Below, in pieces: positions 12,134 through 26,338 of a stretch of DNA of 64,000 bases. This stretch comes from Cannabis sativa (lineage: Eukaryota > Streptophyta > Magnoliopsida > Rosales > Cannabaceae), in assembly GCF_029168945.1 (NCBI RefSeq), contig NC_083604.1, forward strand, positions 48,355,686 through 48,419,685, read 5' to 3'. The translations under genes were made by a program, and so were the position numbers. The notes under the pieces are model-generated. The model was given only the letters and a program-made list of their open reading frames with translations, was not told the origin of the DNA and made no database searches. Each line of letters begins with the position of its first letter. Position 1 is the first letter of the stretch.

Positions 12134-14975
12134 ACTTTAGAAATACAAACCGTAAATTTATAAAAAAAAAAAAGTTAAAAAACAAATACATGGGGTAATT
12201 CCCCTAAAAATTATTTATATTATTAAATAAATACAACGCTAATATGATTAAATCTATATATATAACTTCTATAGTTAATTTTTCATTTTTTTTTTGCCAT
12301 CAAATTTTTTATTTTGTTTGAAATTTACAAATAATTAATAATAAAATTTAAGAATAACATTAAATAATTTTTTTTTCTGAAAAAAAAAAAAGAATACATA
12401 TACTTTTTTTTTGGTAAAAAGGAAGATACATATAGTTTATATAAAATATATATGGAGGATATGTGAAAGTATCATTATATAAGTATATAAGTAAAATTTA
12501 AAATTTAATAAATTTTTATAAATACTTAAACTTAAATCAATTTTTGTTGCCCTACTTCAAAAATGAAAAAAAAAAATATAAAATATTATTATTATATTAT
12601 TTAATAAATAATATGAAATAAAAAAAAACATAATTAACGAATATGTATATATAAATATAATACTATTAATAATAACAACAACAACAATAATAATAATTAA
12701 TATACCTTTTGATGTAAAATATATGATAAACTTTTCACTTGTTTTTTTCTTCAATAAATTACATATGAAATATGAGAATATTAAAAGTGCCACAATAATA
12801 ATAATATTAATACATATACATACACATTCATAATATATATAGTATGAAATGAAAAGAGTATCAGTAAATATCTATTTGTATTTATTTTATTAATAACATT
12901 GAGTTACTTCTATTATAATTAATTTTTCCAATAGTTAATTCTCTATATTCTTTGTATCTTTTAATCAATTACTGCCATCATAAATAAAGATTTATTATAT
13001 TTTTTTTTTGAAAGAAAAAATTCATTATACTAATTAATAGAGAAAATTAGTATGAAGAAATGAAAAGTTGTATTAAAAAAAATAATAATGAGAAAAATTA
13101 TATCAATGTGATAATTTAAAAAAACAATAAAGAGAAAAAACGAAATAGCTTATACACACAAATTTAATTTTAAAGAGCGAGCTTTTATTTGATTATAGAT
13201 TGATATTAATTGTTAGGAATAATTATATAATAATAATATAAAAATTAGAAAAAAAGAAGAAAATACATAAATAAAATAAATACATAGTTCTGAAAGATTT
13301 TGAGAATGTCACCCCCACATGTTTGAGACTCTTTGAAGGTTATCAATAATAATAGAATATGTATATAAATAGAATTAAAAATAACAATACAAAATAAACA
13401 TGTTATAGAGTCAACCACACATAAAAAATAGTTAAGATGAACACATAAGAATAATTCACTAAAATAGTATAACATTATAAAATATAATATGTATGTGCTA
13501 TACATATTGTATGTGTATGTGTGTGTACATATATGTATATACTAAATTAAAATATTAAGTTAAAATTATTGAGATCATTGTCATGATCAAAATAGAAGAT
13601 GTAAACTTGTGATAATCAAGCTTATAAGAGAGAGTAGAATAAAGAAGAAAAAAAAAATTAGTACAAAAAGTAAAATATATGATGGAAATAAAATATAAAG
13701 ACGAAACATAATGAAATCAAATTAAATCTAAATACATATGCAATATAAAGATTATTTTAGTAAGAATTTTTCAAAGCAAGGAAAAAGTTACCTGATAGCT
13801 TTGATATAAAATATAAATTGGAGCACATGCCATTGAATTGTCATTGTCGATCTAAAAAATATTATAGAACATCAAAAATTAGAAAAAAAAAATAAAAAAT
13901 CTTCAAAAATGAATAATTGTTAATGTCAAGTAAATATATAAAAATAGAACATCAAAAATTAGAAGAAAAAGAAATATAATAACTAAAAACTTTAAAACTA
14001 TGAGTGGCCACAAAACTTAGGTATGTCACACTACATATATAAGAGCTATGTAAAGAATACAAATAGTTTTTTTTTTTTTAATGAAAGAATAAAAATAGTT
14101 TTAATGGTTAATAATTGTAAGAGTTACACAAAGAATATAAATAGTTTTTCAGTTATAAATTTTTGCTAAAAAATATTCATTATAATGAATAAGTGTGTAC
14201 ATATTTTCATTGTTATTAATACGTATTATGTTTTGCTTAAAAAAAGTTAATATTTGTTTTATTATTACTAACAATTGTAAAAGATCAATTAAATGAGAGA
14301 AAAGAAGAATAGAGAGATTAGGAAAAACTACCCATACAAATAGCCATGTGAAATTTGAAATGAAAGAGGTCAAGGAATTTATTTTTCAATGGGAGTTTTT
14401 ATTTGTTTATTTATTTTTTTTTTTTGAAAAGAAATTTTTGTCAAGAATGAAAAGTCACTCTAATTCTTTAATTAAATAGTACTAAAAATTAACAAATTTT
14501 TTTTAAAAAAAATGAGAGAGTAGAAAACTGGAAGGAAAGCTTATAGAAAATGTCATGTCATCTACTATAATAACACAAATATATAAATATATAAACTATT
14601 ATATAGGTGGTAAGAAATTATTTTAGAATACTATAAGCCTTTAGTTTAATTTTTTTAATGATTTCTTTTAATTTAGTATACATGGTAATTATTTTAGAAT
14701 ACTATAAGACTTTGGTTTTATTTCTTTTAATTAGAAAGTATTAATTTAGTATTAGTTATTAGTTACATACTAATTTTTTAAAAAAGAAATTAGAAAAATA
14801 GAAAAATAGGTACTAGAATAAGTAAGAAGGCTATGCATGTCACATCAACTCCTTAAAACCTTCTTATATATATTTATTATTATTATTATTATTATTAAAA
14901 TGTGTTATTTTCTTTTAAATAAATTGGAAAATCTTATAAGTATTAAAAATAGTTAGAATGGTATCTATTTTTTAA

Positions 14976-15704
14976 GGGTTTATCAAAAGGGTTTGGGGTC
15001 ATTTAGGTGTGGTTCAAGTCAGCAAGTTGTCCATGGGATTGATAATGGTGCGGTTCAACGATGAGGCTACCCGTGATCAAGTGGTGGAGGCAGGAGTTGT
15101 GCAGTTTGATCAAAAACCTGTGATCGTTCGCCCTTGGTCTGCAGACCTAAATGCCGTGAACTTGGTTCGTACTGTTCCATTGTGGATCAGGCTTCATGAT
15201 TTAGGGCTGCAGTACTGGGGTATCAAAAGCTTAAGAGCTCTTGTTAGCACAATAGGGAAGCCAATTATGGTGGATCAACACACTAATAACTAAACACGGT
15301 TACAGTATGCTAGAGTCTTAGTTGAAATGGAAATCATGGATGAACCACCTCGTGTTATTCCCTATTTCAATGAATTCGGGTAGCTCCAAGACCAGAAAGT
15401 TGAATATGAATGGCTCCCTGCCAAGTGTGCTCAATGCTCTAAATTTGGACACACGAAAGCGAGTTGCAGGCATGATGAAATTGTGAAACAAAGGGTTGAA
15501 AAGCAGCAGCACCAGCAGGAGAAAAACAAACAACCACAGAAAAAAGAAGGGAAAGAAAAGGCAGTAACCAAGCCTCATCAGGAATGGGTGATTCCAAAGA
15601 ACACAGTCCCTGCGACAACTGCAAAACAGCCAGAGAATTCGAAAGAGATAGCAGAGAGCAGAAAAATGCCTTTCATTTGCTGCAATAGAATGAAAGTAGG
15701 GTAG
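14976..15704 (+). pseudogene. LINE ORF1 fragment: DUF4283-type domain and zinc knuckle
   Basis: The 5' part (14976-15290) matches the DUF4283 nucleic-acid-binding domain of plant L1 ORF1 proteins, with landmarks GLIMVRF, VIVRPW and PLWIRL. After in-frame stops at 15291 and 15381 the same frame gives a CCHC zinc knuckle, CAQCSKFGHTKASC, near 15428-15470, then a Lys/Gln-rich tail to a stop at 15702. ORF1 proteins bind LINE RNA in the ribonucleoprotein particle. The N terminus is missing and the frame is broken, so this is a pseudogene. Confidence 0.75.
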
Positions 15705-15755
15705 AAATGCAGGTATCTGCTGAACACAATGTTATTGTTTTTCCTGCTGCAGTCA

Positions 15756-18673
15756 ATGGATAACAATAATATAGGGTGTTGGATTGTGAGGGGGTTGAAT
15801 AAAATGGAGAAGCAGAATACTGTCTTTGAGTTGTGTTGTATGAATAAAATTGGTGTGTGTGGTTTGTTGGAGACTAAACTGAAGAATAATAAAGTTAGTG
15901 AGATGATGGCTAGGAAGTTCACTAACTAGGATTACTATACCAGCTCGATTGTTGAAAATAGGATATTGGTGATATGGAGGAGAAGTTTTACTTGAGTCAT
16001 TGTTGTTAGAGAAGACTCTCAGTTTCTTCATTTTTATGTGAAAATGGCTGGCTATTCTGAAGCTATGAATATCACTTTTGTGTATGGCTTTAATACAGGA
16101 GAGGAGAGAAAGGATCTTTTGGAGGGGTTAATTAACCTCAAGGTCACTATTATGCCCTGGTTAATAACAGGGGATTGTAATTCTTTGTTTGACTTGGAGG
16201 GTAGGGAGGGAGGCAAGGAGGTCACTTTGAATTATTTAAAAGATTCCACTGATTGGCTAGCTCAAAGTCACATGGATAGACTCCTTAAGACAGGTTCGGG
16301 TTATACTTGGACTAATAATCAAGATGGGGACAAAAGGATCTATTCCAAAATTGATCATACTTTTGTGAATGAGGAGTGGACAGACAACTTTCCTAAGACA
16401 AAAGCTCATTATAGTTGGGAGACCATCTCAGATCATTGTTTATGTGTGGTGTCGACTACCCCTAATGTGGAGATTGGGTTCAAACCTTTCAGATACTACA
16501 ACTTTTGGGCTGATCTCTCTGAATTTAAAGTATTTCTTGAAAGCTGGCAAAAACCGATGAGAAGAGAGGGTATGACAGGCTTGTATTTGAAACTTATGAG
16601 ACTGAAACACTGCATCAAGAGATTTAATAGAGAGAGAGTTGGGGATATTGGAAGAAATTATCAAGAAGCGAAGGACCTGTACATTCAAGCTAGAACTCAA
16701 GCTCAAGAACACTCGCATGATACCACTACTCAACAGACAGAAAAAGGGGCTTCATTGACATTTAATACCCAAGAGAAGATGTACCACAGCTTCTTGAGAC
16801 AGAGGAGCAAAGTAACCTGGTTAAGCAAAGGGGATGAGAACAATGCGTTTTTCCATTCTTTCCTGAAGAAAAAAAAAAGAAAAATGGAAAATAGCATAGT
16901 TACTTATACCAATGATCATGGTGAGGTTGTAGACAATTTCAGTGAGGTTGTTGAGCACTTCATTAAGCACTTTCAAGGCTATATGGGGACTAGCACAAGG
17001 CCTACTCAAGACTTAAAAAAAGATTGTATGGAGATTGAGAACAAGCTAAACAGAGAGCAACAATTGGCTTTAATCAAACAGTTCTCTAACAAGGAGATAA
17101 AGGAGGCTTTATATAGTATACCGGACCCCAAGTCACCTGGTCCGGATGGCTATGGAGTTGGGTTCTTCAAGACAATGTGGACTGAAATTGGAGCTGAAAT
17201 CACTAAAGCAGTGGAGAATTTTTTTCTTGACAAGTATCATGCCACTATGATCACTCTTATTCCCAAGACAGAAAACCCGACTAAAGCTATGGAGTTCAGG
17301 CCGATTGCTTGCTGCACTACAATCTACAAATGCATATCTAAATTACTGTGTTTGAGACTCTCCCAGGTTCTTTCGGGATTGGTAAACCAGAATCAAGGAG
17401 CTTTTGTGCAAGGGAGATCAATAGCTCATAATGTCATGATTGTTCAAGACTTCCTAAAGAACTACAAAAGGAAGAACATTTCACCTAGATGCACTATCAA
17501 GGTGGACATAAGTAAAGCATATGACACAGTCAATTGGGAGTTTTTAGAGAAGCTTCTAAAGAAGTTTAACATGCCAGACAGATTCATAACTTGGATCATG
17601 ACTTGCTTAAAATCGACATCTTACTCAATCTTGATGAATGGGAGAGTTCAAGAGAGTTTCCAACGCAAGAAGGGGCTGAGACAAGGTGATCTTCTATCTC
17701 CACTCTTATTTGTCATAATAATGGAGTATTTGACTAGGAGGCTTCTTCTAGCTGCTAATCAATCCAAATTCAGGTATCATCCTCTTTGTAAGAATCTAAA
17801 AATAATTAACCTGAGTTTTGCGGATGACTTGATGATATTTTGCAAAGGAGACCTTGGCTCGATTCAGGTTATTAAGCAGATTCTAGATGAATTCAGTGCC
17901 ACTTTAGGACTTGCTATCAACATCAATAAGTCCCATCTCTACTTTGGGGGTGTGAAAGAGGATGTTAAGCAAAAAATGGTGAAAGAGTTGTCCCTTCAAG
18001 AAGGAGACTTCCCTCTCAAGTACTTGGGAGTCCCCTTAAGACCAACAAAATGGAAAGCGGAGGATTGTGGTGTGATAATCACGAAAATCAAGCAAATGCT
18101 CCACACTTGGGCTACTAGACATCTCTCATTTGCCGGTAGGGCTCAACTCATACATTCAGTTCTTCTTGGGTTAAGGAATTATTGGATGATGAGTATATTC
18201 ATTCTTGCGCATAGTGTCACAAAGGAGGTTGAGAAACTTTGTCGGGGATTCCTTTGGGGTTGGAATGGGAATAGAAGTAAACTTCATGTGGCCTCTTGGG
18301 AGAAAGTTTGTCTTCCAAAGGCCTATGGAGGCCTTGGCTTCAAGGATGGTATCAAGTGGAATCAAGCCATTCCTACAAAATATGTTTGGGCCATTTCTTC
18401 CAAAAGGGACTTGCTTTGGGTGAAATGGGTCAATAATATTTATCTAAAAGGCAAGAATTGGTGGGAATATGAACTTAAAAGTGACACTAGTTGGTATTGG
18501 AGGAAATTATGTTCTCTAAGGGACAAGTTCACTAGAGAAGACATAAACAAAGCAGGGATTGGTATGCGATTCAAGGCTACTCTGCTGTATAACAACAGCA
18601 TTTCTCAAAATCTCTTTGAGTACAGCAGGTTCATTTGGTGCTCTTTCAACCTACCAAAGCACAGGTTCATTCT
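15756..18673 (+). pseudogene. LINE ORF2: AP-type endonuclease and reverse transcriptase
   Basis: A single frame from ATG 15756, interrupted by TAG at 15927 and TGA at 15993 and then open for over 880 codons from 16038. The endonuclease domain shows ITGDCNS, the acidic/basic stretch around KIDHTFVNEEW, and ISDH. The reverse transcriptase shows FRPIACC, KVDISKAYDTVNWEF, GLRQGDLLSPLLF and FADD with the catalytic pair at about residues 596-597 of the long open part (near 17823). The C-terminal region then reads into the adjacent LTR for its last few codons. Family function is target-primed reverse transcription. The RT core looks intact but the endonuclease N terminus is broken. Confidence 0.85.
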
Positions 18674-19918
18674 ATGCCCATTCTAACTATTTAATAACTA
18701 TAAATAATTATTAAATAATATTGTCATTTATCATATTTATTAATTGAACCATACAAAGTATCATAATTAACAAATATGCCCCTATAAACTCTTTCTTTAC
18801 AATTTTGCCCTTACTTAGTGAAAAAATTTACAAATAGACATAGTCTAATTTGAGAATTATAATTGATTAATCAAAACCAATTACATGAGTCTTACAAGCA
18901 ATATTATCTCAACTAGTGCGGGGACCATGGGTCTATATAACCGAGCTTCCAATAAGTAGATCAAGAATTTATTACTAAAATTCACTAACTTATTAATTCT
19001 TCGTTGAATCCACGCATAGAACTTAGAATTGCACTCTCAGTATATAGAATGCTCTATATGTTCCACCATATAGACACATCATTAGTTATCCATTGTTACA
19101 ATCCTAATGTGATCAATGATCCTCTATATGAATGATCTACACTGTAAAGGGATTAGATTACCGTTACACCCTACAATGTATTTTATCCTTAAAACACTTG
19201 ACCCCGTATAAATGATATTTCAACTTATGTGAAATGAGTACTCCACCATTTATGTTCGTTTGGTCAAGCTCGAAGGAGATCATCCTTTGCTTACTATTCG
19301 CCAGATAGAAGCTATAGATTCCATGTTTATGATAGCGCTCCCACTCAATTGCACTACCGTGTTCCCAAAATGTACGTATCACCCTGACCTAAAAGTAGGC
19401 TTAACTAACAAATCAAAGAACACGAATACCCTTTCAAGATTGACCCTAATCATAACAGGATTAAGAACATTTGATCTAGGATCAACTAGGCGATATTGAC
19501 TTGAATAGATATTACGGTAAGTTTAATAAATCTAAGTCAAAGTTCAATATCGGTCCCTTCCGATGCATACTCCATGCATCCAACCTGAGCTTTACTTTAA
19601 CCAATGCTCTGGAAAGAACATAGCACTTCTCCAAATGCAAGTAAACTCTGTTGTAGATTATCATATCAGTAAAACCCTATGTCTGATAAATCTAGGAAAC
19701 TTTATTCACATAGTCATGTTTACTTTCCAATGTGTTTACGGTACAATAAACAGGATCAAGTATGTGAAAAGGGTTTCAGATGAATTTATACATTATGTAC
19801 ATATAATCATGAAATAAATCATGTGAACCATGCAACATTAAATGTTATTTCTGGTCTATATTAATAAGTAAATCTGATTATATTGAAAAGAGTTTTATTT
19901 AGGGCATAAAACCCAACA
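18674..19918 (-). repeat. Left (3') LTR of element B, truncated
   Basis: Similar to 26945-28017 but retains the 184-bp segment that the right LTR has lost. It starts mid-LTR at a junction with LINE ORF2, with short shared sequence (ATTCTA) at the breakpoint. It ends CA at 19918, followed by the polypurine tract complement. Confidence 0.85.
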
Positions 19919-22900
19919 AACTCCCACTTGCACTAATATAAAACAAAAGTGCGTTTCAAATAATCTCAACACCTTGATATACAAATCAAGTGTAGTAGTA
20001 GTAAACTCCTCGTAATAGGACCTGAAAGGTTGAATTATACACAACCTTTTCTCCACCATTACTCTTCCTTTAATCACAAAATCATTGATAATGTGAAATT
20101 CCTCTCTATATGTCTACTCTCTTGGGATACTGGATTCTATATCTTTGGCAACTACTTTTGGTTAATCAGGAAATTAACACTAGTAGTTTAAGGCAATTTG
20201 GAATGATGCCAAAAATGTATAGAACTTTCCTTAGACTGAATAAGTACCTTTCCTGCAACCTTAACATTCAGTCCCTTTTTGGTAGACCTAGAGACTTTAG
20301 ATAGGTTTTCACACTTCTCCAAAATCACTGTTCTACCCCCAGAGTAACCACCATCTTATCAGAAAGATTTACTAGCACAATGGCAAATTTTGAAATCTGA
20401 TATGGTGTAGTCTAAGAGTTTTAAACACACCCTTATAGACTAACATATAGTTCCTCTTCTTAATCTTAAGATTTACTTGATTGTCTTCCAATGTTCTTCT
20501 CCTGGATTAATCTGATACCTACTCATTACTCCCACTCAACAGCAGGTGTCTGGTCTAAGGCATACAAAAGCATATCTAAGACCTCTCACTGTTGATATAA
20601 GAAATTATTTCATGGCTTTATCTTTTCTGGAATAGTTAAGACTTTTCCTTAGATAAATAAAATCTATACCTAAGAAGTTGTGAAGCTTCTATAGATTGCC
20701 ATTAGAAAGAAAATGCTTCAGCATCTTACTAAATTAAGTTGCTTGCATTAGAGTAAGTAATTACCAGATATACCACAAGCCATAGGCTTAGATAAACTCA
20801 AACCTATAATACTAGGAACAGGAAGTTTGTTAAGTCCATTGAATAGACTTATAAATGAAAATTTTCTTTTATGTCCTTGTAATAGAAAACTTTAGGTTAC
20901 TCCATGTGAATGAATTAAACCATAGTTCTATTGGCTTTCTTCTTAGTTTCTTATCTTGACAATCCATCACTTGTTTAAACTCACAATGGATTTTAATCAC
21001 TAGTGTCTCCCAAGTCATAAGAAGGTGAGTTCCTAGAAACTCTCCCACTACGACGAGGTACCGTGAATTATGTCTAAGAAAACTAAATGGTATTGATCTC
21101 TTCGGTTGTGACAAGACAACAGAGGCAGTGGGATCATCATATATCAAATAAGATGATAGAACACTTTTGGAATCAAGAATTAAATATCTCCTTTATTTGC
21201 TACTTGTTTTCAGACTTAGTCATTATCTTAGAAAAGTAGTATTTGTTTGAACAAACACTTTCTTATCTATTGACAATGGGATGGTCCACCCCTAATCACT
21301 TAGAATAGCTAACAAACCATGGTTAATAGTTCTAGCTTTTCTTAAGATTTTGATTAGGTCATCCATGAATCTAGTAATGATTTACATTAAGTATACAACC
21401 ATTACATCATTCTGAAATTGTATTACCATAGAAGGAATTAGGCAACGACTAGTAACTAATCATCAACATGCAACTCGAAATTTCTGGGGAGGTAAGTTTG
21501 GATATAATTCAAAAATCAAATTAATGATCTTTGAAATGCATATCTACTAACTATTTCTCCACCCCTATCAGTTCGCAAGATCTTTAACCACTTACCTTAA
21601 TGGTTTTAACCATTGCTAGAAATTAATGAAATTTTTCAAACATTTCAAATTTCTTGCTAAAAGGTATAATCTAGAGTTATCATTTTAAGAATACAACGAA
21701 AAACTCATATCCACCCCTGAATGTACATCCATCTGCGAATGAGATGAACTACTTTCAGTGGATATAGGCATATTAACTCTTTCCAGAGATTGATCTTGTC
21801 AAATCCACTATGAACAAGATACAAATGCCATAGATTAATAAAAAAATGTGGTTGAGTCTTTTGATGACTTAGGTGTAGTTACATCAATGAGTTCATAGAA
21901 TACTGCAAGTGGATCCTGGTCACAGAATACCTAACTCATATTCCATACAGTTTGAATCCATTAATAGAAGATGGATATTAAACACTTGAGAAAGTGTAAC
22001 TGTATTGTATTCTGGAATTAGAAATATAAGAAAATTTCTGTTTGGAATCTAAAATTAAAGTCAAAGACTTAAATTTATACCAAATATAATGAGTAATTCT
22101 ATCTTGGACCACCACTACTAATTTAACTCTAAGTCTGATTTGCCCATACAAGTAGGAGATTTCTAAGATTGAGCATTTATATCAATTGGGAATAGAATTT
22201 CGGGATTATAATCATATGCGTCATTTAATTTCTTAAGAAAAAATATAATGACATGAAATGATTTATAGACCATTCATCCAATGATAAATTATTGAGCTAA
22301 TTCGAAATGAATAAGCTAAGAGGAATTAGGATAATTTCGTTTATAAATAAGAATCCAACGATGCTTCGATTAGCGAAAGACAAAGTAATCTTATTTATGT
22401 AATCTTCTTGTTTCATATTGTAAAAATACTAGTCTAAGATGTCATCAATTGATGAACAGCTAGATGTTGCATATACAATATTTATCTTTTGAGATCTTAC
22501 ACTATTATGTATGTCTAATGGTGAAAATCCATTAGGGATTTATCTCATTAGAAAAACAAACATGTTAGACCAACAATGAAGATTCGAAATTAAACTACAA
22601 CTTAATAATAGAAAATAACATGGTTCAATATAAAATTATACACAATTCAGAAACTATAAACATATAGCAAGTAGGAATGACGAGTGAAAATACTAAAACT
22701 TACAATCCTAAATAATTTCCAAGGTTTTCAACAAACAGATACAGTGTCCCGGTAGGCGAGAGTCAAAGTATCATTCATTGAATAGAGTTGTCAGCTCATC
22801 TAAAATAGAAACCATTCTAGCAACTTTTTATTCGATCAAAATAAGAATCCAACGTTGTCCCGGTAGGCGAGAGTCAAGGTTATTCTCATTTTATGAGCTT

Positions 22901-24852
22901 CCACCATTGTTTCATGTTTCATAAGTTTATCTCTAAGTAGTCACCGTAGGGGAGAGTCTAATAGAGACGAAAACTTACAAAACACTTATCAAATGAGATT
23001 TTACGGTGTTAAATGCGTTCAACGAATAACCATCCATAGGGGGACGAAGTCTAGCGTCTCGAGGTTATATTGAAAACATTTAACTTTTGTAAGACCAACA
23101 ATGGAGATCGAATATCTTAATAATAATCAAGCTCATTATTTAAAGTGAGTTGTATTTTCTTTGATTCTCTTTTAATCTATTTATTTTAAATATATATTTA
23201 TTAATTAAAATTTCCAATTTAGAATGAAAAATTCCAAATATAAATTTTAATTTAATATTTATAAATTTTACTTAGATGGATATGAAAATAACATGAATTT
23301 CTTCCATCTTAGTAATAATTTCCAATAAATATTTAGAAAAATATTCAATTTAAGTTGTTACAAAATTAATATAAATTAATTTACAACTCAAATTTAATTT
23401 TCTATAAATATATATTGCATTTCGAAAAATTAAAGTATTTAAGAATACAATTTTCGAAAATGCATGTTAAAATCAAAAAATTAATCCTGGAAAAATTATT
23501 CTAATTTAATGTTGGCCCAAAATTAATTAATAAAATTAATTTACAATAAAAAATATAATTTTCCTATTTAATTAAATATATAAGAAAAATTTCAAATATT
23601 TAAGTATGATGATGAAAATCAACTTAAATATTAATTTTCTATTTAATTAAATACACTAGAAAAATACTTCAAGCAAAAATATCATCTATCTAGATTTTCC
23701 TTTGACTAATTAATTCAATTTCTAATAATATACTTTAATTCAATTTATTTTAAATTAATCAATAAATGAAAAAAATCATTGATTTAAGTTGATCTAAGAA
23801 TTAATTAAAATAAATAATTAATCTACAACTTAATCTATTTTTCAAATAAAATTTGAAATTCCAGCATTTAAGAAATACAATTTCGAAATTTGATTAATTA
23901 AATAAAGAAAAAATATATTTTGAAAATTATTTAAATTTAGTTGAAAAAATAAATTTCAACTAAAAATAATTTTCTATTTAATTAAATGACATGAAAAAGA
24001 AATATTTAAGTATGATGATAAAAATCAACTTAGATATTTAATTTTCAAATTAATTAAATGTATTAAATTCAAGAAATAAATAATTAAGTGTAGAGAAGGC
24101 TTAATTATTAATCTCTAGTTTAATACTAGGAAAAATATACTTAAAATAAATTGTACCAAAATTAATTATATAAATAATTAATTTCACAATGTATAATATT
24201 TTCCTATTTAATATTAGAAATAATAAGTAGTCTAGAAATAACTATCTAGAAAATATCTTATTTGACTAAGTATCTTTTCTACAAAATTTGAAAAAATATC
24301 TAATTTAGGTTGTATTAGAAAAAATCTAGAACCTAAATATTTTTCAAATTTAAATTTAATTAAATATCAAAAATTAAGTTGTAACCACTTAATTTGAAGA
24401 TATTCCATTTTAAGTTAATATTCGAAAAGATATTAACCTAAAAAATATCTAAAATATTCCATTTTAAGTTAATATTCGAAAAGATATTAACTTAAAAATA
24501 TCTAAAGAATCTTAATAACCAATGCCTAAAATTCCTCAACTTAATTTTGAAATTTTAAATCCAAAAGATATTCAGATTCAAGTTGGTTAGTTGTAGACAA
24601 CTAAATATCAACTTAAATAGGAATATTTAATGAAAAATTTAAATTAAGCTCCAGAAAGAATCTAGATGGTTATAATTCTATATTTAATTAAATACAAGAA
24701 AATACATATAGTTTAGCTTAGAATAAAAAATTCTTTAAACTATAATTTTCTTAAATTAATTTCAAAATAAATGAAATTAATTATGTTGCTAATCAATTTT
24801 ATTAGGTTAAACTAGTTTAATTAACCTAGTACAGTTATTCAAATCAGGCAAA

Positions 24853-24946
24853 TGGGCCTTCACAATTGGGGTGGTTCATGTGAGGGGGTGCTGGGTTCAG
24901 TATGTCGTACCCACTACTATGGCTCCCAACTCTCACACAAGGCCCA
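24853..24946 (-). other. Nested stem-forming block in element B interior
   Basis: Same three nested pairs as in element A: TGGGCCTT with AAGGCCCA (24853-24860 and 24939-24946), TGTGAG with CTCACA (24879-24884 and 24932-24937), TGGGT with ACCCA (24892-24896 and 24909-24913). The difference from A that I see (T to A in ACTACT) lies in an unpaired part. Confidence 0.5.
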
Positions 24947-26324
24947 AAAGAGAGGAATTTAACCTTAATAAGAACAACACTTATTAATTGAATAAGCCCA
25001 AAGACTAAATGGGCCTAAATAAAATCTATCAAGAACTATGATAATTTATTTAGCAACAACAACATATATGCATCTATAATAAAATTAAACACATAGGCTC
25101 ACACAGGCACACTTTGGATGGGTCCTATCATGTTGCTAGGTCATACACAGATGAAAGAAGTTTGTAAATATACCTGTTACAAATTATTATCTTGACCAAG
25201 GGAGCCATCAAATCAATAGATCTGGCAAAAGGTAATCATGGCTATTTCCAATCAAGTAATAATAGGTTTTGAAAAACTTACACACAAGCTAAAACACATA
25301 CTCCTGCAACAAGGTTAGCTGGATAGTTGGATGTAGGATTTATTTAATTTTAAATTAAATTATTAATTTCGAAATAATTAATTAAATAAAAAAATTTCAA
25401 AAATTTTAAAAAAAATTTGAATAATTCGAAATTTTAAAAAAATTTAAATTTAAAATTAAACCTACAATTTTGAAAAATTAGGTTTCAACCAACCTAAATA
25501 TCATTTCAAAATTTGCTAACTACTTTTAAAAATTAAATGTTATTTTATAAATAAAAATTAAATAAAAAATTAAAAAAGATAAATTAATCTTTTTCAAATT
25601 TTAAATGTAATTTAAATAAATAAAATAACAAAATGTAAAAGTTAGCAAAATATCTTATATCTATTTAAAATTACATGATTATAGTTATCTTATTTTAAAT
25701 TTAAATAAGGTCAAATTATTTAAAAAAAAAATAATTTAAAAAAAAAATTAAAATCTGACCTTAAATTTAAAAATAAGATAAGATATAATCAAATCTAAAA
25801 ATAAGATAGATAATTAAGCAAAAAGATAGATACTAACTATTTTCAAATTCAAATTAGACTAATATCTTAATTAAATTTAAAAAATATTAAATTAATTAAA
25901 AATGATAATTAGAATTGAATTAGGAATAGTAATAGTATAAATATAGAGCTACACAAAAAATCGGAAGTTAATTTCATGAAAAAGCATGAAAAAGCGAAGA
26001 AAAACGAAAAAATTGTGAGTTGTACGGACAGTTTTCGCGATCGCAGGAAAATTTCAGCACAGCTCCGATTTTTTCGAATCTTCAAAAAATCATAACTAAT
26101 TCAAATTAAATCGAAATTGAGTTCTCTAAAAAAGTAACTTGCTTAATTTTTTCCATAATATCCAATAAAAATAATTCTAGAAACAGAATCACAATTATTT
26201 TTCACGAAAATTTACAAACATCAATCAATCATCAAATAACACTCAATACAACATGATACCATCCAAAAACAAACAAACAATCGTTTTAAAGTCCAAATTT
26301 CTTGCAAGTAAATCAATTACCATG

Positions 26325-26336
26325 GCTCTGAGACCA
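26325..26336 (-). other. Primer-binding site of element B (initiator-Met tRNA type)
   Basis: Minus strand reads TGGTCTCAGAGC, one mismatch from TGGTATCAGAGC, two bases inside the right LTR. It is closer to consensus than the site in element A. Confidence 0.75.
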
Positions 26337-26338
26337 GT

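Larger units (their letters stand above)
10740..14975. other. 4.2-kb AT-rich intergenic stretch, no gene recognised
   Basis: Very AT-rich with many poly-A and poly-T runs, a short TA run near 11599-11616 and a TTA microsatellite at about 14875-14897. Open frames up to 86 codons are low-complexity and lack family motifs. Only a MITE-like terminal sequence and a 33-bp direct repeat stand out, listed separately. Confidence 0.7.
14976..18673 (+). mobile_element. L1-type LINE, 5'-truncated and missing its 3' end
   Basis: Plus strand, ORF1 fragment followed by endonuclease and reverse transcriptase in the same frame. Homology begins abruptly at about 14976 inside ORF1, the usual 5' truncation of LINE insertions. 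At about 18673 the frame stops being LINE in the region that leads to the RT zinc-binding domain and passes into LTR sequence of element B, so the 3' third, including the poly-A tail, is absent. In-frame stops at 15291, 15381, 15702, 15927 and 15993 mark it as dead. Confidence 0.88.
19919..26338 (-). repeat. Interior of element B, no coding capacity
   Basis: 6420 bp, colinear with 841-7224 of element A, with small indels and substitutions throughout. The repeated GGCGAGAGTCAA motif is present near 22751 and 22866, and the nested stem block at 24853-24946. The block 22905-23095 differs strongly from its counterpart in A. No frame of retrotransposon protein length or motif is present. Confidence 0.8.

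Noticed and set aside
10740..14975. Possible genes or RNA genes in the AT-rich stretch
   Set aside because: Only low-complexity frames under 90 codons; no tRNA-like, rRNA-like or snoRNA-like features seen by eye.
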